Below are positions 49,649 to 61,100 of a stretch of 64,000 nucleotides of DNA, in pieces; position 1 is the stretch's first letter, and the number at the start of each line of letters is the position of its first letter. The position numbers and the translations under genes are program-made. The stretch lies in NCBI RefSeq assembly GCF_016545825.1, contig NC_052622.1, positions 45,986,770 through 46,050,769 on the forward strand. Reading direction: 5' to 3'. This DNA comes from Eucalyptus grandis (taxonomy: Eukaryota > Streptophyta > Magnoliopsida > Myrtales > Myrtaceae). The notes under the pieces were generated by a model. The model did not search any database and was not told the DNA's origin. It worked only from the letters and a program-made list of their open reading frames with translations.

Positions 49649-50529
49649 GAAACAAATGTGACCAATTTATTCAATTCGGTGCCTTTATAGAAACAAAGGA
49701 AACCAGATTGAATAAACAAAGTGAGATCCCCACCACCCATTTTTAATTCAATCACATTCTGTTCTCTACAGAAGCAATCCAATTAATTAAACAAAGTAAG
49801 GTCCTACCACTATTTCCCTCCGAGTTGAGCCCCCATTCCCCCCCCGCCCCTATTTTTCTATTCTGTCCCCACAAAAGAAAGCGAACGAATGACGGAACCC
49901 TCAATTTTTCTATTCGGTCCCCATAAAAGTGAGATCCCCACTACATTCCCCACCACTTTCTCCTTGAGCCGAGCCCTTAATTTGCCCTCCGCGCCCTAAC
50001 CGGCCTGTCGAACCCTAAATTTTTCACTAAATTGACCCACGTAGAACATGACAAACTTGAGTGAGCGAGAGTTGGGGACGCAGCCAGCGAACGACTGTGA
50101 ACGGTGGCGCAACTATAGCGGTGGCCAAGCGACGGCGGGCGAGCGAATGACGGTGGGTGAGCGAGCTACAGCTGGCCTCGAGCGAGAATCGTATACGAAC
50201 CCTATTTTACTCCCTTTTCAGCGACACCGTTTTTGGTTGTAGAGCAATGCGGCGTCGTTTTGTAAGTGAATCCACGTGGAATGGCATAAAACGATGTTGT
50301 TTCTTACGAAGAAAGGAAAACGGCGTCGTTTTATGCCATCCACTGTGGACAGTCTTAAGCCATGTTGACTTTTTTTTTTAAAAATAAATATAAAAGTCAC
50401 GTAATTATTTTGGCCAGAATCTCTTGCTGGTGGCACCAAAGTGATCGTTTTTTCTCTGATTTAGCACTTAAGTGATCCGACGGAAACTTTTGGCACGATA
50501 GCGGGTTTTGATAAATAATCGAACATTTA

Positions 50530-51346
50530 GGGGCTGTTTGGCAACTTACAAAACAGTGTTTGTTTATGTTCTTTTGTTCTTGAGAGTAGATTTGGAACAT
50601 AATGCGTTTGGTAAAATTTTTATTTCTGGGAATAAATTTATATTTTTTTGTTCTCAAGTAGATTTGGAACAGAATCAAGAATTAAAGAAAAAGTTAATTT
50701 TTGTTCCCGGGAACAATTCTAGAATCAAACACCTATTTTCTCTTTTTATTTTCTTCTTCCTTCTTTCTTCTTCTTCATTTGCTGCCACCACTGCGGTGGC
50801 TGTATGTTGTCCGTCACCCACCGCTGCCGGCCGTCGGCAACCGGTCCGGCGAGCTCACCAAGTCAAGGTGAGATCCAGCGAGCTTGTTAGAGGTAAGCCC
50901 AACCCTCGCCGGTGGCTAGGCGGGCCTCGCTCGAGCCTCCCTTGGCGAGGCTCGGCTAGCCTTGGTGACGCTCACCGACGAGGGTCGGCCTCGTCGAGGC
51001 CAACGACGCTCCGGTGAGGTCATTGGCCCTCGGCGGTCGCCCGGTCATCTCGAGGCCGGCGACCGGCCACTTGAAGAAGAAGAATGGGAGAAAGAAAGGA
51101 AAAAAGAAAAGAAGAAAAAAGAAAAAAAGGAAAAAAAGTAATAAAATTAATTAAAAATTTTTAAAAAATAATTTGGAGTAGAAATTTTGAGCACGGTACC
51201 AAATGCAATTCTATTTCGTGAATTGAAATTTTGGGTAGTTACTAAATGGCTTAAAATACCTAGAAATTGTTCCCGGAAACAGAATAAAAAAGAATAATTT
51301 TTATTAGAAATTGTTCCCGAAAATAAAAGCGTTACCAAACGCACCC
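50530..51346. mobile_element. PIF/Harbinger-like non-autonomous element, 817 bp
   Basis: Left end GGGGCTGTTTGGCAAC and right end, reverse-complemented, GGGTGCGTTTGGTAAC, flanked on both sides by TTA (50527-50529 and 51347-51349). This is the terminal signature and 3-bp duplication of Harbinger/Tourist-type elements. The interior has mirrored TTGTTCCCGGGAACA-like blocks, a GC-rich cluster (50800-51070) and an AAGAAAG tract (51075-51140). It has no transposase. It begins 19 bp from the MULE target duplication. Confidence 0.75.
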
Positions 51347-51349
51347 TTA

Positions 51350-51866
51350 GTTCTCCCTGACATAGATGAGTTTTATTTATTTATTTGCTTACTTATTTTG
51401 TTTCCCTTTCTAGTAAAAGATAGGAGTGAAAGAGAACATGGGATTGTAAAAGGAAAAAAATCTGGCATCTCCTGCTTACAACGAAAAACAACTGAAAATG
51501 GCAAAGCCATGGCCAACTCACTCCACTGCAAATCGTCAATGCTTGAGACTTGACGACCTAATGAAGCCATCTCTTTGCGGATATAATTCATTTCGATTTA
51601 GCCATCGACACTACATTAATAATTGTGTTAGAGGTTCCAAAATTAAGTTATTAGTTATATAAAAGAAGAAACTAAGATCAAATCCAGTGTTAGTTCAGAG
51701 GAAGTCGAAGACTGCTTATGCATATGTAATGTCTTTTACACGCGTGAGCTTCCCCTGCAAATCCAGAGTATGCCGACTGGGAAGCTGAGAAGAAAGAAAA
51801 ACAACAAAATGGGAAAAAAAGGAAAGAGAAGGTACAGGCAGACAAAACAATCTCAATCGCTCTGCC
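51350..51866. other. Block C spacer, right part, and TNL-2 3' flank
   Basis: Resumes the PAC-TNL spacer. TGTTTCCCTTTCTAGTAAAAG, AAATCTGGCATCTCCTGCTT and the following 3' flank match block A at about 30155-30790. No separate gene. Confidence 0.6.
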
Positions 51867-54800
51867 TCATGGGCGCGAATGGGGATTTGGACATCGCCTT
51901 TTGTTTTTGTAAAGCCAGTAAGGTCCATTGTAGTTGGATAGCTTATCGCATCTGTCAACTACTAGATAACAATTATCAAAAGCTACCTGAGATAGAGAAG
52001 GCAAACTCACTAATGATCTGCAGAATATGAATTTAATGGTCCTCAACTTCTTCAACATCAAAAGATCAGGCAAACTCACTGGGAACTGCACCCCACAATT
52101 CTTATGCTTTCCAGCGATTCCAGTTTGGTGAGACCTTGGATCTCAACTAGTTTCGGGCAGTTCAACAAGTGCAACTTTCTGAGCTCCTTCAAGCCTGACA
52201 AGCGGGATAACTACCCAAGAGGTGTGCAGTTTGACACGGTCAGTTCCCACAGATTCTCCAGTTGTCCAAACCGGTTGAGGGGAATTTCCATCATCCATGA
52301 TTTGCATAGCTCTAGACTTGACAAATTTTTCAAGTTGGAATGGCACGAGAATTCTGCTAATGAATTGAAGTTTATAAGCTTCAACATGGACAGTGTTGAA
52401 GGAAGCAACATGGTCATGTCAAAACAAGACAGAACTAGTTGCCTGAGGCTAAGAAGAGCTAACTCGGTCGGTGGAGCAATAATGCTTTTATGTACCAGCT
52501 TCAGCGTCTCCAGTCTAGACATCCTCCCAACCCACTTTAGGTTAGGAGTTTGGACAAAATCGGCATCCCATAGGTTGGAAAGAGATTCCTCAATGGAGTC
52601 AGATACAATTAGATTGACTAAATTTATCAGGTTTGAGAGTTCTGGGACTGTCTCCAATGAGCGAGACTCGACATACTGGTTAATCCAACTGGGGGGAAGA
52701 TTTGGGATTTGTGTAAGCTTATGGCAACCTTCCCAGTCAAGTTCCTGGAGAGGAAGCTGGTTGATTGTTGTTGGCATAGATCGAATGCCCGTGTGAGATA
52801 AGTTCAGGATTTTTAGAAAGGATAGACTACCAATTTCATTGGGAATATCTATCTCCCTCTAAATTCGCACAGTTTTCTGCATGAAATTCTTCAAGCCTCT
52901 CCACCATGCCTATAGACCCCAGGATCCTCCTTATCTCACTCTGACCTATCCTCATCGCTTTCAACTTCCTCATGTTTCCAATTGAATCAGGTAATTCTGC
53001 TATTTTTGTGTGAGACAAATCCAACTCAAGGAGCGATTCCAATCTTCCAATTGAGTCTGGAAGCTTTCTTAGCTCATAACATCTGGACAAAAACAAGCTT
53101 TCAAGATTCTTTAGCTCTCCAATCGAGTTTGGAAGTTCCCTAATTCCAACACTTTCCACATCTAGCCTTGTCAAAGACTCCAGATTACCAATTGATCTGT
53201 CAATTTCAACCAAGCTTTGGCAACCTTGTATAGTCAATCTTCGCAATGTAGATGAGGCAGAGAGGTCGGGGAATCTAGTTAAGCTGCTGCATCCTTCAAG
53301 CTCCAGAGATCTCAAATTAGATGATTTCTGTTGATGAACAGAATATCAGAAAGGGGGAATGAGCAATTGCAGGCATGTATGATTAAACAATAAATATAAC
53401 ATTAGATGCACGCGTAACTGTTTGTACCATGAATTGGTGCCATCCGGGCCAATCATCTCCAAGTTCACTGTTAGAAAGCTTGAGAACGGCTAGATTTCAT
53501 GCAGAGAAATTGGTCGCTCTAAAGTGTGCAGGACAGCAACGCCAAGATAGCCAGCGTAATTCTGAGAAACAACGAGCAAAATCTCCGACGAAATTTCCCA
53601 GTGAAAGGTCAAGAAACCTTAGATTTGGTAGATGTTCAAGTTCTTGACTTGTGAGCATCTGTACCTCTGATAATTGTAGCCTAAGTGATTCCACATTGTT
53701 CTCTCTCTGGTCATCAGCCTTGCACAGATAGCACGCATCAGTGGATTTTTACAACAGACAGAGAAACATGTGCATACAAGGAGCAGTAAACTCTTCCTAT
53801 GACCAGAATTCTATCAACTTTTTACGAAGGAAATTGTACTTTTATTTTATTAATAACTTTACCTGTTCACGAAGTACGTGAAGGCATTCGTCAAGTTTCC
53901 ACAGCCTGCTTCGACTTCCTGGATTCAGATGATTTTCCTCTCGAACAATTTCCCTTCCAAAATCTCCGATCAGGTCATGCATCCGAAGAATATTCTGACG
54001 GTCTATCTTCAACAGAGACATTTCCCTGAGAGTAGCAAGTCTGCTTTCAGGGGAATAACCACGACTTTCCCACGCATATTTTGCAGATGTGCTCTCTTCG
54101 CCGTTGAAAAAGCATGCAATGTCCAAGTAAATTTGCTTCTCCTCCCGGCTTAATGCCTCGTAACTTATCCTTAACGTCTCTTGGACTCTCCTATCAGGTA
54201 CTTTCCTTAAACGCTCCAATGTCTCTGCCCATACCTCGGGGCTTTTGCCTCGGAGGAAAGAACCTGACGCTTCAAGAGCCAAAGGAATTCTTCCGGTAGT
54301 GGCCACTATTTCATTGGAAAGAGTTTCGAGATCATCTTGGGGTAGGGTTTCTCTGAAGGCATGCTCACTGAAAAGTTGAAGAGCATGCCAAGGATCCATC
54401 TCCATCATCTCATAAGCAAGCTTCTCTTTAGGAAGAAATGCCAGAAGACCCGCATTCCTGGTTGTAATAATAACCGTGCTTCCTGGGCCAAGCCAGTCAT
54501 TGTTGCCCTTCAGTTTCTTGAGCTGCTCTAGCTCATCCATATCGTCAAGAACGATGAGGACCCTCCTGTTGCGAAATTTTTCTCGTGTCAAGTTGGTACC
54601 ATCGTTGCCATCATTGACATCTGTGGACCACTTCAGGATATCGGATAATAGCTGTTTCTGCAAACTTACGATGCCACCGTTTAGTGAAGTTTCTCGGATG
54701 TCTGAAAGGAAGCTGCAACCATCAAACAGAGAAGATATCTCGTTGTAAACCGCCATGGCAAGAGTTGTTTTGCCGATGCCTCCCATCCCGTGCACAACAA

Positions 54801-56110
54801 GAAATCGTACGTCCGGGGAGCCGCAGTCCAACAACTGCATCACGTGTCTGACTCGACCATCAATTCCAACTAAATGCTCAGGAAGAACCTTTTGTCTCTT
54901 CTTCAGCTTAATAGAAAGCTCTCGAACAAGATCTTTAACAAGTTTACCAAGCCTGCCATGCATAATAAATCATCTGTCTTAGAAGAAAAGAGGGGCAACT
55001 ATATCAGCAATAGACGAGCATATCTAGGAATCTAGAGCATCCCTAACAGCATCATCTCTCTCGTACTCATGACGGTGATCCAACAAAGAAGTTCTTACCG
55101 CTTCTACATATTCTTAAGGGAAAAGAATAAAGATAAACCATTCAACTGAAGGTGTTGCAATTATTTATCTCTCCAGGGAATTTGTCAGGTTGATAATTAG
55201 CAAAGCGGACCGTGTCGGCACGATAGACACTCCTGCTTTTTGAATCTCAGATATAGCACAAACCAGCCACAGTCCGAGACTAGCTCAAATTTCATTTCTA
55301 GCATAACATGCGCAGAAGCTATAAAATGTCTTTACCAAAACTTTGGATATCATTACCATCGACCATGCCATTGAACCTTAAATTGCCAATCGTAATTAGC
55401 CCTTCTAAGCACATATTGGATTGCAATCTATGTATATAAATAAGTTTGGTGGAGGTGGCCATTAAAGTTTCTTTTTTTTTTTTTTTTACCTTTACCCAAA
55501 AAAAAAAAAAAGTTTCTTCTTTTACTTACCCTAAGTTTCGTGCGTCCCATCCTTTGAAATCTGCGACCTCCCTTAGAGCTTCCTTCCACTCTCGCACCCT
55601 CTCCTCGCCGTAACGCCTCTCGTGCCCGAGCAGGTCGTCGACGTACGGACACCTCTTGAGCCTGACGTCCGAAAGGCTCGCACCGAAGAATACGGGCACG
55701 ATTTCGTGTCCCGCTGATTCCTTCCGACGCTTCACCATGTGCGCGAGCTCTTGAAGGCGCCATGGGCTGGATGCGTAGCCTTCCAAGAAGATCGGCACGT
55801 AGATCCTCGAGTCGTGGATCGCGTGCTCAAGCTCCGGTCCAATTTTTTCGCCTACGGGAAGCTCTTCTTTGTCTCTGAAGACGCTAAATCCGGCCTTGAC
55901 TAAACTTTCGTATAGGACGTCCGCCCCCGTGTAGCGGGTGTCGGGATCTCGGAAGCTTAAGAACACGTCGTACTTGTAACCGGACGTCGACGCACCGTCC
56001 ACGAAATCTGATTGCTTTCGCTTTTGAGACGACACGTCGAACTTGTAGCCGGACGAGCCCGATGTCGACGCGCCGTCCGCGAAATCTGATCGCTTTCGGT
56101 TTCGCTTAGG
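51867..56110 (-). pseudogene. TNL-2: TIR-NBS-LRR resistance gene, near-complete but broken
   Basis: Exons on -: TIR (56035 or further upstream to 55530; GYKYDVFLSFRDPDTRYTG, ELPVGEKIGPELEHAI, SSPWRLQELAHMVKR, with the NADase-type Glu of W-x-L-x-E-L present), NB-ARC 54952-53863 (GMGGIGKTT, VLIVLDDMDE, GSTVIITTRN, MHDLIGDFGREIV), LRR 53718-53428 and LRR 53327-51867. Phases agree at every junction (506, 1090 and 291 bases), with a strong donor TTAGG|GTAAG after the TIR. Defects: a TGA inside exon 3 (53497-53499), an extra G near 52855-52857, a TAG in the last exon (52211-52213, where TNL-1 has Arg) and a missing base near 52080-52084. No in-frame ATG is visible upstream: the expected start codon reads GTG, at the junction of a duplicated N-terminal segment. 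The two nonsense codons are not homopolymer errors, so it is probably a pseudogene. Confidence 0.85.
55970..56106 (-). repeat. In-frame tandem duplication of the TNL-2 N-terminus
   Basis: On -, the segment encoding KRSDFADGASTSGSSGYKFD is followed by a second copy encoding KRKQSDFVDGASTSGYKYD, joined at GACGTG|TCGTCT. The units are about 69 and 66 bases long. A TATA-like CCTATAAAAAGAG lies just upstream at about 56113-56120. Confidence 0.75.
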
Positions 56111-56515
56111 CTCTTTTTATAGGTGACTTCTGCGAAATTATCTTCTGGCTCCACCTGCCCGGGAAACACGTCGTAGCCCCGTCTTCACGTTGCTCTGTCA
56201 CGTTCCGCGTGGGAGTGAAACTTCGGAGTTAACGCACAGGCACCCCCGAAATTTGTCTTGGTGATTTCGAGGTAATTGGCTTCCCCTCCATCTGCTCGAG
56301 AACGCGTTACGTTACGCATGGAAGGAAACTTCCGAGGTAATGGCAGCGAAAGTGCGTCGCTCGCCCACTGGGCTTTTCGTATAAATATACGCACAGAACC
56401 ATCCTTCCCTTGAACCACACAAGATGAGTAAATTTGAGGTTTTTCCTCTCCTGTTTCGTTTGCTTTTCTTCTTCTTACTCGAATGTCGTCTAACCGAAGG
56501 GAAGCAAAGACGCGA
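56111..56515. other. TNL-2 upstream region
   Basis: The presumed promoter and flank, relatively GC-rich compared with the surrounding spacer. An open frame on - continues from the copia remnant into it but encodes nothing I recognise. Confidence 0.4.
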
Positions 56516-57600
56516 ATTGATTTTTCACCTCTATCTGAGCGTAGAGCTTGGATTTTCTCTTCTAATTGATTTTTTACTTCAACCTTATATATCTTAAACA
56601 TAATAAATGCTTCATCATTCGACCTCATAAGATAAACATAGAAAAACTTACTACAATCATCCACAAATGTAATAAAATACTTTTTACCACTAAGTGGTAG
56701 CATGCCATTGAATTTACATATATCACTATGAATCAAATCCAATAAATTGGAATTTCTTTTAACATTAGGAAAATGTTTCTTAGGTAATTTAGACTTACCG
56801 CATATTTTGCATTTATCAAATTCACCATTAAAATTTATCAAGTCTAACTTTTTCATATTTTTCAAATGACGAATATTTATATGTGCCAACCTATTATGTC
56901 ATAAAAATGAAACTCAACAATATAAATAGAATTAGCAATATTACTATTGATACTCGGTTGATACATGCCATCATTGACATAACTCTTTCTTACAAACAGT
57001 CCATTCTTTGACAAGATAACATTGTCGGATTCAAACAAAATCCGAAACCACCTCTAACAAAGTAAATAAATAGAAACTAGGTTCTTCCTAATTTTGGTAA
57101 TAAATAGCACATTAAGAAGAGTAAGCTTTTTTTTTTTTTTTAAGCTTTTTTTTTTTTTGGAAGTGAAGTCTATTTCCATTGTGCTTTTGCCAGCAACCTT
57201 GTAAGAGCATTATTTGCCATCGGGACCTTTTGAATATTTGAGTCGACAGTATTTTCAAATTGCTTGAACATGTATTTGTCCTTACACACATGGACTATGG
57301 TTCCAGAATCTAATCACCAACAGGATTGAACAGTAATACAGTTAATTTCAAAAACCATAGCCAGTGAATCATTAATTTAAGGAATTTTCATGTTCGAAAA
57401 CATGGTTGAAATCATGGCCACATAGTTCTTCAATCAAATTCACATATGCCTTCACCGTTGGACTGTTCGTCCTTTGATATGCTTTTACGGCGAATGCAAT
57501 CCTTAGCATAGTGTCCCTATTTGCAATAAACAAAACAATAACCATTTTTTTTTCTTTTGTGTTCTCTTAAATTTATGCACGTTCCTTACTTTGAAGTTCT
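56515..57600 (-). mobile_element. Ty1/copia retrotransposon remnant
   Basis: Order on -: a zinc-knuckle-like stretch near 57500 (GHYAKDC, preceded by a stop), an aspartic protease segment near 57310 (LDSGTIVHVCKDKYMFKQFE, preceded by TGA where Trp is usual), a GAG-pre-integrase HHCC-type segment (INIRHLKNMKKLD, CKICGKSKLPKKHFP) and the integrase start (LLDLIHSDICKFNG, KKYFITFVDDCSKFFYVYLM, ALRSDRG). Homology stops after the second catalytic Asp at about 56520. No LTRs are seen, and many stops separate the parts. Confidence 0.85.
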
Positions 57601-57609
57601 GGCCGATTT

Positions 57610-58163
57610 TTCGGATACCCGGACCCCTGGAGTGCCAAAAGTTGGCACAAACGAACACTTAAGTGTCAAAACTTACGAAAGTGACACTTAAGTGCCGAAA
57701 ATCGAAACAAAATGGATCACTTAAGTGCCACCAGCGAGAAAATTTGGTCAAAACACTAACGTGGCAATTTTCCGGCGAGTTGCACACAAAACGACATCGT
57801 TTTGTTGCTGATGTGGCTAAACAAAGTGTCAAAACGACGTCGTTTTGGTATAATTAGAATTTTAATATAATAATTAATTAAATTACAATTTTAAAAAATT
57901 AATTATAAAAAAGGAGGGGGAAGGAGGAGGAGGAGAGGCAACTGGCGGGAGGGCTCGCCTCGCCGCCGCGCCTTTGCCTCCCCGCCGTTGCCGAGGAGGT
58001 GGGGAGGGTTGGGCAGGGCTACTAAGCCCTGGCCAAGGGCCGGCGGCCCTAGCCGACTGGCAGAGAGGGCTTGTGTGCCCTCGCCCCAGATTTAGGCGAG
58101 GGTTGAGGGCATGCACTTGCCACCGGTTGGTTGGGGCCACCGGCCCTCGGCCGAGGCTCGACA
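57610..58163. repeat. MULE-like end and GC-rich repeat, split by the gypsy LTR
   Basis: Begins TGGAGTGCCAAAAGTTGGC and carries three CACTTAAGTG blocks (near 57656, 57684 and 57714), GGCGAGTTGCACAC and AAAACGACGTCGTTTTGG (57834). A GC-rich cluster (57930-58160) of the kind seen at 15.9 kb and 50.9 kb follows. The element has no right end here because the gypsy LTR starts at 58164. Confidence 0.6.
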
Positions 58164-61100
58164 TGTGATACCCTGAAAATTCATTTCTGTTTTCAATTGA
58201 ATGAATTGGGCCTTTCATCGACGCGACTATAGTGTTTTTTTTTTTTTTCCTGAGATGACCACTTATGAGATAACTAGCTTATCAGGTGAGGCCGTTAAGG
58301 GATTTTAAACACAATAGACTTGAGAATTTGACCAGGAATAGATTGCTCGACTGTGTTAGTTTGCAAGGGTCATTACGGCACAGTTAAAAATCAATAAGAG
58401 ATCAGAGATAGGTTGGTTTGATTGAGATGTGTGGTTAAATGTAGGTGATTCCACTAATTTGCAAAATTCTCGTTGATCGATACTAGACCGATTTTTCTGT
58501 TGTTTTGGCGCCCTGTGTCCGTATTTGAAACTTTGAGGTTTTCACGATAACCGAGAGTCGCCAATGTGTCGAAGAGGTACGTGTGGCTCGAAGAAAATCA
58601 ACCACGGGTCAATTGCACAAAAAATTCCTAAAAGCTACCTGGTAGGTTAGGTTACACTAAAATAGCGTCAAATTGAAATTAACCGCGAATTTGAACCCGA
58701 ATTTAGAAATTGAAAGTTATGTTATGTCACGAGTTACTTTAGGAACGTCATCTCACATTTCGAGGAATTTTCGACGAGTTCGGGATTCTTACGGAAAATC
58801 GATTCGGACGATTCGAAAAAAAAAACAGAAATTCGGTTTGACCAAATTGAAGGGATTTTTGGCTTTCTAAGTGAGCTATCTAGTGGGAGGACATCATAGG
58901 AATCGTGTGGGCTTCTTTCTCAGCAAAATTGGACGTTAAATTGGAGAATTGTTGAAGGAATTGAAGCCTTATTTGTAAAATTCGGAGGTCGGTGCGAAGG
59001 CTGCGACTTGTGGACATCAACTTGGCTATTTGTGGATTTATTGATCAAGATTGTGTTAAGGGCAAGAGGAATTTGTGTGAGAACTTGTGGTACCAAGGAT
59101 GGATAAGTATAGGACTTTTTATTTAATTTCTCCCCCTTCCTTCGGTTCCCTTCTCTCTCAAGTCTCTCGAGTGCCTCTCTCTCTCTCCGCACGTCACTCT
59201 CTCTCCTCCCTCTCTTCTCGATCAAGGCTGCCAGCTGCCCCTGACGCCTTGGATTTTTCTGCTTTGCTTTTTGGCTTCCTTCCTCTCGAAGCCCCATCCC
59301 CACTGACCCTTCTCTCTCTCTCTCTCTCTCTCTGTTTATCCTTCTTTCATCTGGTCAAAGAAGCCAATTGTCCCTTATCCTTTCCCTTTTTCTGCTTTTC
59401 CTTTTTGGTTTCGCTGGTGTGGTCGAAGACGCCGCTTCTCTCTCTCCTCTTCTTTCCCATCTTCACATCTCTGCCCCATTTTCTTTCCCTGCAGCTTTTG
59501 TTTCGCTTTCATTTTTCCTCACTTGGACGTGGCTTCTACTTCATTTCCTTCGATTGACACCAGTTGCCACGAAGCCAAGCGGAACCACGGCAGCTCCTTT
59601 CCAGCCGAGCTCCACCGAAGACAGCCCGCATCTCCATCGAATTAGCAAGGCTAATGGTGCGAGAGCAGAAAACCAGCTCAACCGTGGGCTTCACGGGGCC
59701 GATTTTAGCCCGTTCTGAGCCCCTGTTGGCGTCGCTGCTTTGGGGTTTATCAGCCGCCGTTGCGTCGCCATCGCTGTGGACTGGTTTTTGCGTTAATCAA
59801 GTGAGTTTAACTCACTAATCCTTGCTTAGTAATTTAATGATGTTTAAGGGTTGATTAGTTGATGCTAAGCTAGGATTATGTGATTAGTTAGAATAGATTA
59901 GTGAATTAGTTAATTATTGATACATGTTAGGTGGTTAGAGTAGTGTAATTAGAGCTTAGATAAATTTTAGTATTTATCTAGCGTGGTTCAGAAATTTTTC
60001 GGGCCCATCTCGGCTTTTAATTAGACTTTACGGGACTTAGTGAGCATTATTGGCATTTATTAATTATTTTATGTAATTATTTAATTAATTAATTATTTTT
60101 CGAAAATTAGATTGGGATAACCGGTGACCGAAATTTTATGCTGATTGTAGTGATGTGATCTATTTATTTAATTGACTGTTATTTTGTGCTGATTGAGTGT
60201 GATTTGTGATTTTGGGGAATTATCCCAAAATTTATTTAATTTCAGTAATTAATTGAAAAATTACCGAGCGTCGATTTACAACGCCAAAAATGAATTTGTG
60301 GACTGTTGAAATCAGTGGGATTTAAAAGGGGAAAATATTGTATTTTGGCTAAGGTCGACCGTGTACCCACACACGATTATTTTTATCGGGTATGATAAAA
60401 CTGGTGAAAAGATTAGATGATCAGGATGGTATACTATATCAGCCTGCGGGTGATATGTTAGTTTAGAGCGAGCAGTATACCAGTATACTATATTAGCTTG
60501 TGGGCCTCGATATATCAGTTTAGAGCAAGCAGTATATCTGGCAGCTTCTAGTGAGCATTATTAGTATATTATATCAGCATATCTTGCAGTTTTTGGCGAG
60601 CATTATTAAGATACCATATCGGTATATCTGGCAGCTTCTGTTGAGCATTATTAGTATACTATATTGGTATATCTGGCAGCTTCTAGTGAGCATTATTAGG
60701 ATACTATATCGGTATATTTGGTAGCTTCTAGTGAGCATTATTAGTATACTATATCGATATATTTGGCAACTTTTGGTGAGTATTATTAGTATACTATATC
60801 GGTATATCTGGCAGCTTCTGGTGAGCATTATTAGTATACTATATCGGTATATTTGGCAGCTTCTGGCGAGCATTATTAGCATACTATATCGGTATATCTG
60901 GCAGCTTCTAGTGAGCATTATTAGTATACTATATCAGTATATTTGGCAGCTTCTGGTCTGGCAGCATCTGGTGAGCATTATTAGCATACTATATCGGTAT
61001 ATCTGGTAGCTTCTGGTGAGCTATACTATCTATTATCAGCTTAGAGTGAGCAATCTTGATTATGATTGGACTTTATAGATAGTATTGATTGAGATGATCG

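Larger units (their letters stand above)
43868..50501 (-). mobile_element. 6.6-kb Mutator-like element (MULE), degenerate
   Basis: Flanked by the 9-bp direct repeat CGGGTTTTG at 43859-43867 and 50502-50510. The left terminal inverted repeat starts GGGGTAAGTACACTATCAAT and continues GTGCCAAAAGTTTCC, a CTTAAG block, then GGTTGGCCGAAAAT. The right end, reverse-complemented, starts CTATCGTGCCAAAAGTTTCC and continues through CACTTAAGTGC to GATTCTGGCCAAAAT, so about 45 outer bases seen on the left are missing on the right. The element carries a broken MuDR-type transposase on - and a GRF zinc-finger fragment on +. It splits the block C spacer. Confidence 0.85.

Noticed and set aside
58920..59818. 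Ser/Leu-rich frames in the CT-rich part of the gypsy LTR
   Set aside because: Low-complexity CT tracts inside the LTR with no homology. More likely leader sequence than genes.
60574..61009. Repetitive proteins (MLTRSCQIYRYSILI and VSIISILYRYIWQLL units)
   Set aside because: The 45-bp period keeps all copies in frame on both strands, so the openness is an artefact of the minisatellite.
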